From assembly GCF_016056305.1 (NCBI RefSeq), contig NZ_JAECZC010000001.1:1-64000 (forward strand): a stretch of 64,000 bases of DNA, given 5' to 3'. Positions 9,056-18,215 of the stretch are shown here, one piece after another. Position numbers and translations under genes: made by a program. Source of the DNA: Amazonocrinis nigriterrae CENA67. GTDB lineage: Bacteria; Cyanobacteriota; Cyanobacteriia; Cyanobacteriales; Nostocaceae. Below the pieces are notes generated by a model. It searched no databases. It saw only the letters and a program-made list of their open reading frames with translations, and was not told where the DNA came from. Every line of letters starts with the position of its first letter. Position 1 is the stretch's first letter.

Positions 9056-9805
9056 ATGACTATTAATCGACGCCATTTCTTGTTTTTACTCGGTGCAGGT
9101 GTAGGCACTTTTACATTAGATGCTTGTGCTTTAGCAGGAACTCCTAGGGGAAATTCTACATCTGCTAGCACAACACCAGCTACAACAGGAGCAATCAAAT
9201 TACCACCTTTGCCGTATCCTTACAACGCACTCAAGCCATACATTGATGATAGAACTATGGAGTTCCATCACGATAAACACCATGCAACTTATGTAAAAAA
9301 CCTGAATGCAGCATTAGACAAACATCCAGAACTCAAAAGTAAAACTGTTGAAGAATTGTTAAAAAATCTTAATAGTGTCCCAGAAGATATTCGCAAATCA
9401 GTAAGAAATAATGGTGGCGGACATGTCAACCACTCGATGTTCTGGAAAATTATGAAGCCGAAAGGTGGCGGAGATCCCACAGGAGCGATCGCATCAGCAA
9501 TTAATGAAAATTTTGGTAATTTTGTAGATTTCAAAAAACAGTTTAACGAAGCTGGTGCTGGTCATTTTGGTAGTGGTTGGGTTTGGCTTGTCCGCAACAA
9601 AGATGGCAAGCTGGAGGTAACGACTACCGCCAACCAAGATAGTCCTCTCAGTGAAGGCAAATACCCCATTTTTGGCAATGATGTATGGGAACATGCCTAT
9701 TATCTGAAATATCAAAACCGCCGTGCTGATTACTTAGATGCTTGGTGGAATGTCCTTAACTGGGATGAAATTAACAAACGGTTTGCAGATGCAAGTAATG
9801 CGTAA
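9056..9805 (+). CDS. sodA: Exported/membrane-bound manganese superoxide dismutase
   Basis: Dismutates superoxide outside the cytosol. Metal ligands align with MnSOD: H71 (MEFHHDKHH), H126 ([11 protein letters not shown]), D209 and H213 ([10 protein letters not shown]). The triple Gly before HVNH and the NQD at 193-195 favour Mn over Fe. The N-terminus has twin arginines (R5-R6, RRHFLFLL), a hydrophobic stretch and LDAC (C24), suggesting a Tat-exported lipoprotein, followed by a Ser/Thr-rich linker. Nostocales are known to have a membrane-anchored MnSOD and a separate cytosolic FeSOD; this matches the former. Start ATG 9056. Confidence 0.93.
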   Translation: MTINRRHFLFLLGAGVGTFTLDACALAGTPRGNSTSASTTPATTGAIKLPPLPYPYNALKPYIDDRTMEFHHDKHHATYVKNLNAALDKHPELKSKTVEELLKNLNSVPEDIRKSVRNNGGGHVNHSMFWKIMKPKGGGDPTGAIASAINENFGNFVDFKKQFNEAGAGHFGSGWVWLVRNKDGKLEVTTTANQDSPLSEGKYPIFGNDVWEHAYYLKYQNRRADYLDAWWNVLNWDEINKRFADASNA

Positions 9806-10182
9806 TTCGTAATTACAGAAATTTTCAGGTTAATGAACCACATTTTTTTGCCTCACGCAAAGGCGCAAAGGCTCAAACAAAATACAAGAGTGTGGTCTAA
9901 ATAAATGAGAATTGCTGTAAGAAAGCCAGATTAAATCTGGCTTTCACGTGAGTTATATTAACTTTAAACGCTGAAATCTTTGACCAGCCTATTGTTTGGT
10001 AAATAGCTGTTCATAAAAATACTCTTTGCCTATTGAGAATAAAATCAGTAACTCCTGAATCAGTTAATTATTGACTTTCTTCTCAACTAATTGAGGAGAG
10101 TTGTTTCGGTCTTGGCTGAAATAATCCTTTATCTATCAGACTTATAGCCTCTAAAATGCGTTGAACTCACGTTAAAGAAAAG
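9806..10182. other. Intergenic region with repeat and hairpin
   Basis: Convergent gap between sodA and the 10183 gene. It contains a copy of the CCTCACGCAAAGGCGCAAAG repeat (9852-9872), whose inverse occurs at 10815-10838, and a hairpin at 9921-9945. Near 10163-10176 a GAACTCACGTTA block is the inverse of TAACGTGAGTTC in the dispersed element. No coding sequence was seen. Confidence 0.5.
9921..9945. terminator. 11-bp stem hairpin downstream of sodA
   Basis: GAAAGCCAGAT and ATCTGGCTTTC pair perfectly around a TAA loop. It lies about 115 bases after sodA and 240 bases beyond the opposing gene's stop, so it could end transcripts from either side. There is no strong T tract. Confidence 0.5.
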
Positions 10183-10677
10183 TTATTTTAACTGCAACTT
10201 GACGGGATGAGTAATCACGCGCTCACCATTATCAATTGCATAGTATGAAGAATTTTTGATGGTGTATTGCTCAAAAATGTTGTCAATTAAAACTGAGCTA
10301 CCATGCTTAAAAAGATGACGTGCAAGGTTATCGATAACTGTTTCACCTTCCATAATCATTCCGCCAATAATAGTTAGTCCAAATGGTGCAAGAACGTCTT
10401 TACAAAAACGTAGTGCCTGATCTGCTTTCTGATTGTTTGGCAATAGTTTGAAGTTACCATACTCACCATTATTGAAGCGCATAGAGAAAATTTGGACATA
10501 TCCGCTGTCATCATAGAAAGCTTCATTAGCCTTCACATTCATATTGATTTTTTGACCATTACCAAGAGTAACAGGCAAGACAATATTATTGGAATTAGTC
10601 CAAAGTTGAATCTGAGCCATAAAGACGAATTTCCCTCTGCTTACATCGTCTTTTAAAACCACACTCAAACTATACAA
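10183..10677 (-). CDS. Hypothetical protein, soluble
   Basis: A 164-residue frame; the likely start is the internal ATG at 10620 (MAQIQLWTN), giving 145 residues. I do not recognise the family. It has no signal peptide or membrane segment. The first half looks beta-rich (NNIVLPVTLGNGQKINMNV, FYDDSGYVQIFSMRFNNGEYG). A helical centre with KADQALRFCKDVLAPFGL follows, then IDNLARHLFKHGSSV. It is flanked by repeat fragments on both sides and sits downstream of the polysaccharide block in the same direction, separated by about 180 bases. Coding is supported by an uninterrupted frame with cyanobacterial codon use. Confidence 0.6.
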   Translation of the reverse strand: MYSLSVVLKDDVSRGKFVFMAQIQLWTNSNNIVLPVTLGNGQKINMNVKANEAFYDDSGYVQIFSMRFNNGEYGNFKLLPNNQKADQALRFCKDVLAPFGLTIIGGMIMEGETVIDNLARHLFKHGSSVLIDNIFEQYTIKNSSYYAIDNGERVITHPVKLQLK

Positions 10678-10854
10678 TATTCCGGAAATGCGATCGCTGG
10701 ATGCTAGAAATGGCTGAAATAACCAAATTATGGATAGTACTTATGTACGATGCGTAAGTCCTAGTCATGAAGAGATTTCTTGCAAAAGTCGTTTTTTTCG
10801 CGTTATTCTTAGCGCCTTTGCGTCTTTGCGTGAGGTAAAAAATAGTCCACCTAT

Positions 10855-13029
10855 CTAGTTGTTGTTAAAACTACTAGAAACTTCTTCTGCATCTTGTCTA
10901 ATTTCAGATTCTCTCACGGATGAAGCAACTGCTGGCTGAGGTGCGGCTACAACAATATCAGCACCATTGATAATCACTCCTAACAGCCCTAATTCAGATT
11001 CAACTAATTGATCAATAGCTTCACCTAACATATTTTCTTGTGTATAGTTTGGTCGGGCGACTAAAACTATGCCATCACTATAGGGTTGAATTAACAACGC
11101 ATCATTAGATAAACTGAGGGGATGAGTATCTAATATGACTACATCATAGCGTTCACGAACATCCTCTATCAGCCGTCGCATTTCGCTTGATTCTAAAATA
11201 GCAGCGGATTGCCGCACAGGGCCTGGGCTGGGAATAATGTATAAATTTTCTACATCCGGAACTAGGCGGACACATTCACTTAACCTGGCGTAATAGCGCA
11301 GGGGTTCGATGGTCGCATCGGGGTCAGGAGCAACTTTCAACGATGAAGAGCGGGAGGGCGATCGCAAATCTGTTTCGATAATTAAAGTTCTTTTGCCAGC
11401 ACGGGCGCAAGCTACACCCAAGTTATAAGCACTTGTTGTCTTGCCTTCTTGAGTGCCAGTGCTAGTAATCAACAGCACTTTTAAGTTATTACCACCAAGG
11501 CGGCGTAAATTACTGCGGAATTTTTCATAAAACTCTAAATAAACAGAATCCAGGGAAAATAACACTGGCAGTGCTTCTTTATCTAAATCATCCACTGGCA
11601 TCAAAGGTATTTCTCCCAGCAGGGCAACTTCTCGTTGCTTGAGACTGTCGCGGATATCTTCTTTGGTTTTGAAAGTACCTTCCAGCGACCCCAATAAAAA
11701 TATGACACCACCACCAACTACTAATCCTAGGAAACTACCAACGCCCAAGGTGACAGGCACGCTCTTCGCTGGTTTGGCATCACTAATCACAGTGGGAACT
11801 CTGGCAATGCTGAGACTACTAACGGTTTCGGCCTCCGCTGTTTGAGCATCGGTTAGCTTTGCTTGCATTTGGTCATAAACAGCTTTTTTAAGTCCTACCT
11901 CCTGTTCTAGGCGCGATCGCTCTAATTGCTTGTTAGGTATTTGAGAATACTCATACCGCAGCCGTGCTTCTTCACGAATTTGCTCAGCTAATTGTTGTTT
12001 GAGCGTTTCTTGCTGAGTTTGCAAAGCTACCATCTGGTTTGCCAACTGCTGTCTGGCTGGATCTAAGTTGCTTTGGGCGCGAATACCCGTTACATCTCCA
12101 GCTAGAGGGGCCGTTGAACCAATACCACCCACCACCTCAGCAGCACGTTGTCGCAGTAATTCTTCATTAGCTTCTTTCTGACGCTGCAACTGAATCATCG
12201 TTGGGTGTTCGGGACGCAAATCTTTACGCAGCAAAGAAATTTGCGCCTCATTTTGGTAGATTTGCGATCGCAATTCGGCCAAAATGGGATCAGCACTCAA
12301 AGCAGAAGAAACATAAGCTTGCTGGACATTTAAGCCCAATTTACTTTGTAAACTACGAATTTGGGCATCAATTCCAGTAATAGTTAATTGAATTTGTCGT
12401 TGCTGAGCTTGGCTAGCAGTCACTGCACCCAGTAGGCTACCATTTTCAGCTGCCAATATAGCAGGTCGTTGAATGCGATCGTACTGTTCTAGCTTCTTTT
12501 CTGCTGCTTGCAGTTCTGACTTAGCCTGTGGTAAACGTTCATTAATTTTTTGAATAATTGCTCTTAATCGCCCTGTATTGATATCACCACTCAACTTGAT
12601 CATCGCTTGCATCAATTCCTGCAATACCTCTTGGGCACGCTTCGGGTCAGAATCTTTATATTTGAGATCAATAATTGTGGATGCTGTTTCTCCTGGTTTA
12701 GCTTTTTCCGGCAGTTTCAGAGCGACATTTGTACCAATGGTTTTTGGTTTAACATTGAGCTTTGCTGCTACAGGCTCGATAATTCCGTCTGATAGCAAAA
12801 TTTGCTCGCTCAATTCTTGCCCTTGTTGCTGAATTTCGCTACCTGTTGTCGAGAAAGAAACGGGTGGACGATTGTAGGTGAGTGCGCCATCAGCGACGTA
12901 GTTAGCTGGTGGTTCCGGCTGTACAGCCACTATCGTTGACCCAGCTACAACTAAACCAAAACTGGCTAATCCAATCCACTTGTACTTTTCAAAAGCAATG
13001 AGATAGCGCTTAACAATTGGTGGGGTCAT
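10855..13029 (-). CDS. Wzc/GumC-like polysaccharide co-polymerase with a BY-kinase-like ATPase domain
   Basis: Inner-membrane protein controlling polysaccharide chain length and export. Two membrane helices (about 17-36 and 424-447) enclose a long periplasmic Wzz-type region with coiled coils (about 150-410). The cytoplasmic domain has Walker A GTQEGKTT (525-532), an A' motif LIIETDLR (549-556) in which the usual first Asp is Glu, and Walker B VVILDTHP (630-637). The C-terminal tail (700-724) has no tyrosines; the last Tyr is Y662, so the usual autophosphorylated Tyr cluster is missing. It may work as a co-polymerase without tyrosine-kinase signalling. It follows the Wza-like gene by 160 bases. 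Confidence 0.88.
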   Translation of the reverse strand: MTPPIVKRYLIAFEKYKWIGLASFGLVVAGSTIVAVQPEPPANYVADGALTYNRPPVSFSTTGSEIQQQGQELSEQILLSDGIIEPVAAKLNVKPKTIGTNVALKLPEKAKPGETASTIIDLKYKDSDPKRAQEVLQELMQAMIKLSGDINTGRLRAIIQKINERLPQAKSELQAAEKKLEQYDRIQRPAILAAENGSLLGAVTASQAQQRQIQLTITGIDAQIRSLQSKLGLNVQQAYVSSALSADPILAELRSQIYQNEAQISLLRKDLRPEHPTMIQLQRQKEANEELLRQRAAEVVGGIGSTAPLAGDVTGIRAQSNLDPARQQLANQMVALQTQQETLKQQLAEQIREEARLRYEYSQIPNKQLERSRLEQEVGLKKAVYDQMQAKLTDAQTAEAETVSSLSIARVPTVISDAKPAKSVPVTLGVGSFLGLVVGGGVIFLLGSLEGTFKTKEDIRDSLKQREVALLGEIPLMPVDDLDKEALPVLFSLDSVYLEFYEKFRSNLRRLGGNNLKVLLITSTGTQEGKTTSAYNLGVACARAGKRTLIIETDLRSPSRSSSLKVAPDPDATIEPLRYYARLSECVRLVPDVENLYIIPSPGPVRQSAAILESSEMRRLIEDVRERYDVVILDTHPLSLSNDALLIQPYSDGIVLVARPNYTQENMLGEAIDQLVESELGLLGVIINGADIVVAAPQPAVASSVRESEIRQDAEEVSSSFNNN

Positions 13030-13045
13030 GGCAGAGGCATATATA

Positions 13046-13150
13046 AAAAGTTGTCAGTTGTTAGTTGTTAGTTGTCAGTTGTCAGTCGTTAGTTGTTATT
13101 TCTCCCTCATCTCCCTCATCTCCCTCATCTCCCTCATCTCCCCTGCTCCC
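13046..13150. repeat. Heptamer and nonamer tandem repeats between the wza-like and wzc-like genes
   Basis: TTGTCAG/TTGTTAG heptamer variants (13050-13098) are followed by repeated CATCTCCCT-type units (13100-13140). These short tandem repeats are typical of Nostocales intergenic DNA and can vary in number. They lie inside the presumed operon, between two genes on the minus strand. Confidence 0.75.
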
Positions 13151-13192
13151 CTGTCCCCCTCCTCCTACCAAAAACTCAAGATACTAAATCAA

Positions 13193-14605
13193 CTAATTTG
13201 AACCGCCGAATATGTCAAAGAAACGAATAAAGCTTTGGACATCAAAGAAAGGTCGGGTAATGGTGCTAAACAGAGTAGTAATTCTCGTGATTAGGTTGCG
13301 ACCAACTACAATAACATCATTGTCTTGAAGTGGCACATTTTGAGCCACATCACCTGCAAGAGCCTTTTTCGCATCGAGTTTCTGGGTAATTGCTCTACCT
13401 CGTTCTGGATCGAAGCGAACTAGAGCAATATCTCGGAGGTTAGCAGAATCTAGATTAATTCCTCCCAAAGCATCTACAAAAGTACTACCATTGGGCAGCG
13501 TTTGAACCACAATTCCTCCAGCAGCGTAGTTTAAAACCCGGACTCGAATCTGTGGTATGGCTAAGGATGAACGTGCTACTAAATTGCGGTCATAACTGTC
13601 GTCAGTGCCGACTTCACGGCGTGGCACAACTATGGCATCGCCGTCTTGCAGGCGTAAAGTAGGCTGGGAATCACCATTTTGCAATGCTGCATACAAATCA
13701 AGATTTTGTGAAATCACAGAACCATCGATTAATTTCCGCCGCACTTGCACTTGCCGCAAATCTGCGGTCATTGTAGAACCACCAGCTGTCAACAAAGCAT
13801 CAGCGACTCTGGGTGTTGCTGAGGAAATGCCATAAATTCCTGGGCGATATACTTCGCCGGTAATGGTCACTTGAACTGGGCGTGGCGATACTAGTGATAC
13901 TGCCAACAGCGGATCGACCTCAATCTTACTTAAACTCAAGCGAATTTTTTCTTGTGCTTCTTCCAAACTCAGGCCTTTTATGGAAACCGTTCCCACTCGC
14001 GGTACGACAATATTGCCTTCTGGATTAATTTGGGCTTGAAAACTCAAATCTGGACGCTGCCCTGTTAAAGATAATACTACTATAGGATTAACTACATACT
14101 TATTGAGTAAGAAGCGAATTTTTTCTTGTGCTTCTTGCAAAGTTAAACCTTGTAGCGGCACTGTACCGAGTAGTGGGACAGTAACGTTACCTTCTGGATT
14201 GATTGAGGCTTGAAAACTTAAATCTGGGAAGCGTTGAACCACAACGCTGATGATATCTCCTGGCCCTAAACGGTAAGCACCAGGAGGACGTTGAAAGACA
14301 ACGTTAATTACATCTCCTGGGCCTAAAAGGTAGCGGGTGAATTGAGGAGATTCGTTATTTGCATTGGGAGGTACAACTTCGGTACCTGGTGGCGGTGAGG
14401 GGAATTGGGTTGGCGATCGCTCTGTTACGGGATTGGGCGGAAGTGAAGCAGGTTGCTGTGGCGAATTTATCAGAGATGGTAAAGGCTGAGCAACAACAGT
14501 TTGGGCAGTAGTTGTTAAGAAAACACCTACTTGAAAGCTGACAAAACACAGGGCGGTAAATACACGCGTATGAGAATTGGAAACTATAAACATTGATGTC
14601 GCCAA
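13193..14605 (-). CDS. Wza-like polysaccharide export protein with SLBB domains
   Basis: Outer-membrane/periplasmic exporter of exopolysaccharide. A signal peptide (about 12-38, ending VVAQP) and a Pro-rich linker lead into YLLGPGDVINVVFQR, the start of the polysaccharide-export domain. This start is repeated as YRLGPGDIISVVVQR, and the following unit (PDLSFQASINPEGNVTVPLLGTV) occurs twice, ending each time in EAQEKIR. SLBB-type beta-grasp domains follow (VQVTITGEVYRPGIYG; and a second around IRVRVLNYAAGG). The duplicated export motif makes the protein longer than a minimal Wza. It lies between the EpsI-like and Wzc-like genes. Confidence 0.9.
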   Translation of the reverse strand: MATSMFIVSNSHTRVFTALCFVSFQVGVFLTTTAQTVVAQPLPSLINSPQQPASLPPNPVTERSPTQFPSPPPGTEVVPPNANNESPQFTRYLLGPGDVINVVFQRPPGAYRLGPGDIISVVVQRFPDLSFQASINPEGNVTVPLLGTVPLQGLTLQEAQEKIRFLLNKYVVNPIVVLSLTGQRPDLSFQAQINPEGNIVVPRVGTVSIKGLSLEEAQEKIRLSLSKIEVDPLLAVSLVSPRPVQVTITGEVYRPGIYGISSATPRVADALLTAGGSTMTADLRQVQVRRKLIDGSVISQNLDLYAALQNGDSQPTLRLQDGDAIVVPRREVGTDDSYDRNLVARSSLAIPQIRVRVLNYAAGGIVVQTLPNGSTFVDALGGINLDSANLRDIALVRFDPERGRAITQKLDAKKALAGDVAQNVPLQDNDVIVVGRNLITRITTLFSTITRPFFDVQSFIRFFDIFGGSN

Positions 14606-14774
14606 GCTGAATTCAGAATTTAACCCGCGAAGTCGTTATTTTACTCTGGAAGTATCTTAATTGTCTGCTTTTGTTGTGCCGCTTTTAACTTCGCACTTCA
14701 TACTGTAGTTCACTTCCAGCCCTGAGAACATTTTTGCGATCGCTGTTGATATTTTGAGTATTTTCCTATATTTT

Positions 14775-15518
14775 CTAACTCCCTGATGAATTGCTTGATA
14801 AAGGCCCTGTCATCAATGTCGCTTGTACTGTTTCACCAAGAGATTGGGCTAAAGGCCAAACAGTTTCCACCTGGCCTAAAGGTTCCATAGGAATCAGAAT
14901 ACTCACGGCTACCCAAGGAGTACGACGCTGACGCCATTGTGAGAGTTGATCTGCTAAAAACCAGCGTATAGGTGATGTATATCCGCCGTTTGGCAGAGCA
15001 TACCACTGCAACACAGCAAAGGTTTCCTGTTTTGTGGAGGCGCGAAAAAATCTAGCTTCTACTTCGGTTTGAGCGTTTGACCCCGACTTTAATGGCTGTT
15101 TGACAGTGAATTTTGCAGAGCGTTCTTGAGCTATGTCCCATTTACTCCAGCGAGACCTTCCCCAACCATTAATCTCAGTCCACTCTACTTCTGGTTGATC
15201 CATTGGCCCGTTTTGCGGCAGCAAAAGCAGTATAGCTTGGGTTTGTGAATCTGCTTTTTTAACAATTTGTAACGACCATTTGTGTTCGCCAACTTGTTGT
15301 TCTGCTTGTTCAACAGTTTGCCAACCAGGAAGGGTTAACCCAGTCTTACGGATCTGTCTCAATTCCTTGAGGCTAGCCACAGGAGGCGGCTGTTTCCATT
15401 TCCACTGTCCTGTCAGGTATCCAGAACCCCCCCCTAACCCTAACAGCAGTAGTAACAATAAAAGCGCTACTACATGAGTTAATTGCTTTTCCTTGAAAAA
15501 TTTAGATAAGGAAACCAT
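14775..15518 (-). CDS. Cyanoexosortase A system-associated protein (EpsI-like)
   Basis: A 247-residue single-pass membrane protein: one helix at about 13-35 (VVALLLLLLLLGLGGGSGYL) and an external EpsI-like domain. Such proteins are encoded beside exosortases and are thought to assist them or take part in the linked polysaccharide pathway. Visible features are LTLPGWQTVEQAEQQVG, the ILLLLPQNGP strand and the W-rich GWGRSRWSKWDI. The exosortase gene lies upstream on the same strand with a 376-base gap. The assignment rests on neighbourhood and architecture; enzymatic function is unknown. Confidence 0.75.
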   Translation of the reverse strand: MVSLSKFFKEKQLTHVVALLLLLLLLGLGGGSGYLTGQWKWKQPPPVASLKELRQIRKTGLTLPGWQTVEQAEQQVGEHKWSLQIVKKADSQTQAILLLLPQNGPMDQPEVEWTEINGWGRSRWSKWDIAQERSAKFTVKQPLKSGSNAQTEVEARFFRASTKQETFAVLQWYALPNGGYTSPIRWFLADQLSQWRQRRTPWVAVSILIPMEPLGQVETVWPLAQSLGETVQATLMTGPLSSNSSGS

Positions 15519-15894
15519 TAGTAAATTTTGCAGTATCTACGCAAATTTTACTTTAAAAAATCACACCATGAGTTCAGTAATATCGACAATCTACCCTCAT
15601 CTTTGAGCAGGGGGGTAGGGGTGCAGAGGAGCAGGGGAGAAGGTTTGACCAAAATTGAGATCATGCAATTTACGCCTAATTTGAATTAAAAATGCGTCTT
15701 GTGTTGTAAGGTTTTGAGAATTGTCCCAAATCATGTTTTTGGAGCCATCAATAAACTTACAAGTGTTTCAACACTTAATTCACATTAAACGTGAATTGGT
15801 ATTAGTACTTTTTTTGGCAGAGGAGTTAGAAATTGAGAGTCAACAGTAAATAACTATCTCCCCATCCCCTCATCTCCCCATCACCCCTGTGCCC
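15519..15894. other. Spacer between exosortase and its partner gene, with two small hairpins
   Basis: This unusually long spacer (376 bases) within a same-strand block holds two adjacent inverted repeats: AAGTGT/ACACTT (15762-15777) and AATTCAC/GTGAATT (15778-15798). A GC-rich low-complexity tract (15608-15640) and a C-rich tract (15858-15895) flank them. The hairpins could be a processing or attenuation site. No ORF was seen. Confidence 0.4.
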
Positions 15895-16839
15895 CTAATC
15901 CCCACTCCCTTCAGTCGTGGGGGCCCCGAGTTCCCCTGCTCCCTCTGCTCCCCTGCTTCCTTCTTCTTGCGTTTCCGCAACTGGTGAAAAATAGTTATTA
16001 ATCCGATTCAGCAGAGGCACTAGTAACAGCAACATACAAGCGGAGTAGAGATCACCACCCCAACCCTCATGCAGCCATTGAAAAGCGACTTCTTGCCCTG
16101 TACCGTGAAAGAAGGTAAGTAAAGTGTTACGAATGATATTGGCAGTAACGCTAATGACGACGGCAACAGATAAAAACCAGACGCTGGTGCGACGTGAATC
16201 TAAACCACCAGTCCAATAAAGTAGCATTAGGCTAACGTAGAGAGTAGTAAACAACATTTTTAGCCCTGCACAATAAGGGGCGACTTCTACAATTCTTCCA
16301 CCAACATATATATTCATCTCATCGACGGTTACTTCCATACCAAATTGATTGAGTATGAAGCCTGCTGTACCTGCGATGAAGTTTTGCAAAGGCAAGGTGT
16401 AAGGAGCAATCAGATAAGGTACTGCTGTTGGAGTTGCTAGAAATACCAGCAGCAAGGAAAATCCTTGTAATTTGAAACCTGGTATGCCTTTGAACCACAA
16501 GCATAATCCTGCTAATATTGTGGGCAAGGAAAGGTTAACCCACTCTGTAACGCCGCTAAGATAAAAAATTCCCCCTACGAGTAGTAAAAAAGCACCCAAA
16601 GGATGGGTAATATCTGGCAGACGTTGCCATTTTTTGCGGTTTAACCAACTCAGGTAAGCGGCAAAGGGTAGACCAATAATACCGTGACTAAAATATTCGT
16701 GTTCTATACTGATAGTTTTGTGCAGCCAACCATCTAGCCAGTGGAGCAAGATAGGAGCATAAAGCAGCACTAAAACGCCCACTATCGCTATGTTCAGTAG
16801 TTGTGCAGTATTTCTTTTAATTTGTTTCTCAGTTACCAT
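15895..16839 (-). CDS. Cyanoexosortase A (exosortase transpeptidase)
   Basis: Polytopic membrane protease/transpeptidase that recognises PEP-CTERM sorting signals, cleaves the C-terminal anchor and probably attaches the protein to the cell surface or matrix. About eight membrane helices are visible. The catalytic triad is present: Cys in APYCAGLKM (C190), Arg in NIIRNTLL (R237) and His in WLHEGWGGDLYS (H257). The exosortase core ends near residue 284. The tail, about residues 291-314, is Gly/Glu-rich, and its last 13 or so codons plus the stop come from a dispersed repeat also found at 27496-27540. The gene sits between a DegT aminotransferase and an EpsI-like gene. Confidence 0.9.
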   Translation of the reverse strand: MVTEKQIKRNTAQLLNIAIVGVLVLLYAPILLHWLDGWLHKTISIEHEYFSHGIIGLPFAAYLSWLNRKKWQRLPDITHPLGAFLLLVGGIFYLSGVTEWVNLSLPTILAGLCLWFKGIPGFKLQGFSLLLVFLATPTAVPYLIAPYTLPLQNFIAGTAGFILNQFGMEVTVDEMNIYVGGRIVEVAPYCAGLKMLFTTLYVSLMLLYWTGGLDSRRTSVWFLSVAVVISVTANIIRNTLLTFFHGTGQEVAFQWLHEGWGGDLYSACMLLLLVPLLNRINNYFSPVAETQEEGSRGAEGAGELGAPTTEGSGD

Positions 16840-17021
16840 ATTTTGAGCAGTTTAAAATAAACAGTTCTAAACTTGTTTAGATTTCAATGAATAGTGGTCA
16901 GTTATTTTGTTACTGACCACTAAGTACTAATTAAAAACTGTAATGTCAAATAAGTACATGCCATCTGTTATTCTTTGCCTCTGAGGATTAACAGAATTAG
17001 CCTTGAGCATAAGTCTTTGAT

Positions 17022-18215
17022 TTATGCTGCTCTACTGCCAATGGCAACAGAGGAATCGTCTTCTGTATTTGAACTCGGCAAGGCTATATTAGCGATCGCA
17101 GCTACAACCTCTTTGATTTGACTACTGCTCAAACCGGGATACATGGGTAACGATAGTATTTGCTGTGCTAGCTTTTCCGCTTGGGGAAAGTCCCCCTGTT
17201 GATAGCCTAAGTAAGTGAATGCTGGCTGAAGATGACAAGGAATTGGGTAGTGAATACCTGTTTGAATTCCATCTGCTGTTAATTTGTCCTGAATTTGCTG
17301 GCGTTCTACCACACAAGATTCATCAACTTTAATTACATAAAGATGATAAACATGTCCAGAATCGCTTTGGTTTTGTACGGGGATAATGCCAGCAGATGCT
17401 AAGGGTGCTAACTCGATATCGTACTGCTGAGCAATAGTCAAGCGATCGCGATTCCATTGTGGTAAATGTGGTAATTTTTCTAGTAATACCGCTGCTTGCA
17501 ATGTGTCTAAGCGACTATTGGTGCCCGGTTCGACATGAAAATACTTTTGAGATGCACCATAATTACGCAAACGCACCATTTTCTGGGCTACATCTGGATC
17601 TCGCGTTAATAGCATCCCCCCATCCCCAAATGCCCCTAAATTTTTGCTAGGATAAAAGCTAAAGGCTGCTGCTATTCCCACAGAACCAGCTCGATATCCA
17701 TCTCTTTCAGCTAAATGTGCCTGTGCGGCGTCTTCAAAAATTAACAATTTATAGGTATCGGCGAAGTCTAATAACTGCCGTGGTGATACCATCTGACCAT
17801 ATAAATGTACAGGAATAATTGCTTTTGTCTGAGGTGTAATTGCCTTTGCTGCTGCTGACAAATCAATTAAAGCTGTTTTGGGGTCGCAATCTACAAGAAT
17901 TGGTTTTGCCCCAGCACGTAACACCCCAATCAAAGTTGCGATAAAGGTATTAGCTGGTAAAATAACCTCATCGCCAGCACCAATATTGCAAGCTTGCAAA
18001 CCTAGGGCGATCGCATCAGTTCCTGAAGCAACACCCACACCATATTCTGCACCAGATGCTGCTGCAAATGCTGCTTCAAAATCCGCAAGTGCTTGTCCTA
18101 AAATGAAATCTCCCCGTTCCAATATGGCATGAATTGCTTGGTGTAGTTGAGTTTCAATCGGTTGGTGTTGTATTTTCAGATCTACAAAAGGAATTTTCAC
18201 AGTCGTTTTATTCAT
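17022..18215 (-). CDS. DegT/DnrJ/EryC1/StrS-type sugar aminotransferase
   Basis: PLP-dependent aminotransferase making amino sugars as nucleotide-linked precursors for surface polysaccharide. The PLP Lys lies in FSFYPSKNLGAFGDGG (K191). Other family blocks are VGVASGTDAIALGL (60-73), GDEVILPANTFIAT (81-94), LYGQMVSP and the EDAAQAHLAE Asp-Gln pair (161-170). The length (397) is normal. Start ATG at 18215. The gene is the first of the minus-strand polysaccharide/exosortase block and is preceded by a long AT-rich region. The exact sugar substrate cannot be told from sequence. Confidence 0.93.
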   Translation of the reverse strand: MNKTTVKIPFVDLKIQHQPIETQLHQAIHAILERGDFILGQALADFEAAFAAASGAEYGVGVASGTDAIALGLQACNIGAGDEVILPANTFIATLIGVLRAGAKPILVDCDPKTALIDLSAAAKAITPQTKAIIPVHLYGQMVSPRQLLDFADTYKLLIFEDAAQAHLAERDGYRAGSVGIAAAFSFYPSKNLGAFGDGGMLLTRDPDVAQKMVRLRNYGASQKYFHVEPGTNSRLDTLQAAVLLEKLPHLPQWNRDRLTIAQQYDIELAPLASAGIIPVQNQSDSGHVYHLYVIKVDESCVVERQQIQDKLTADGIQTGIHYPIPCHLQPAFTYLGYQQGDFPQAEKLAQQILSLPMYPGLSSSQIKEVVAAIANIALPSSNTEDDSSVAIGSRAA

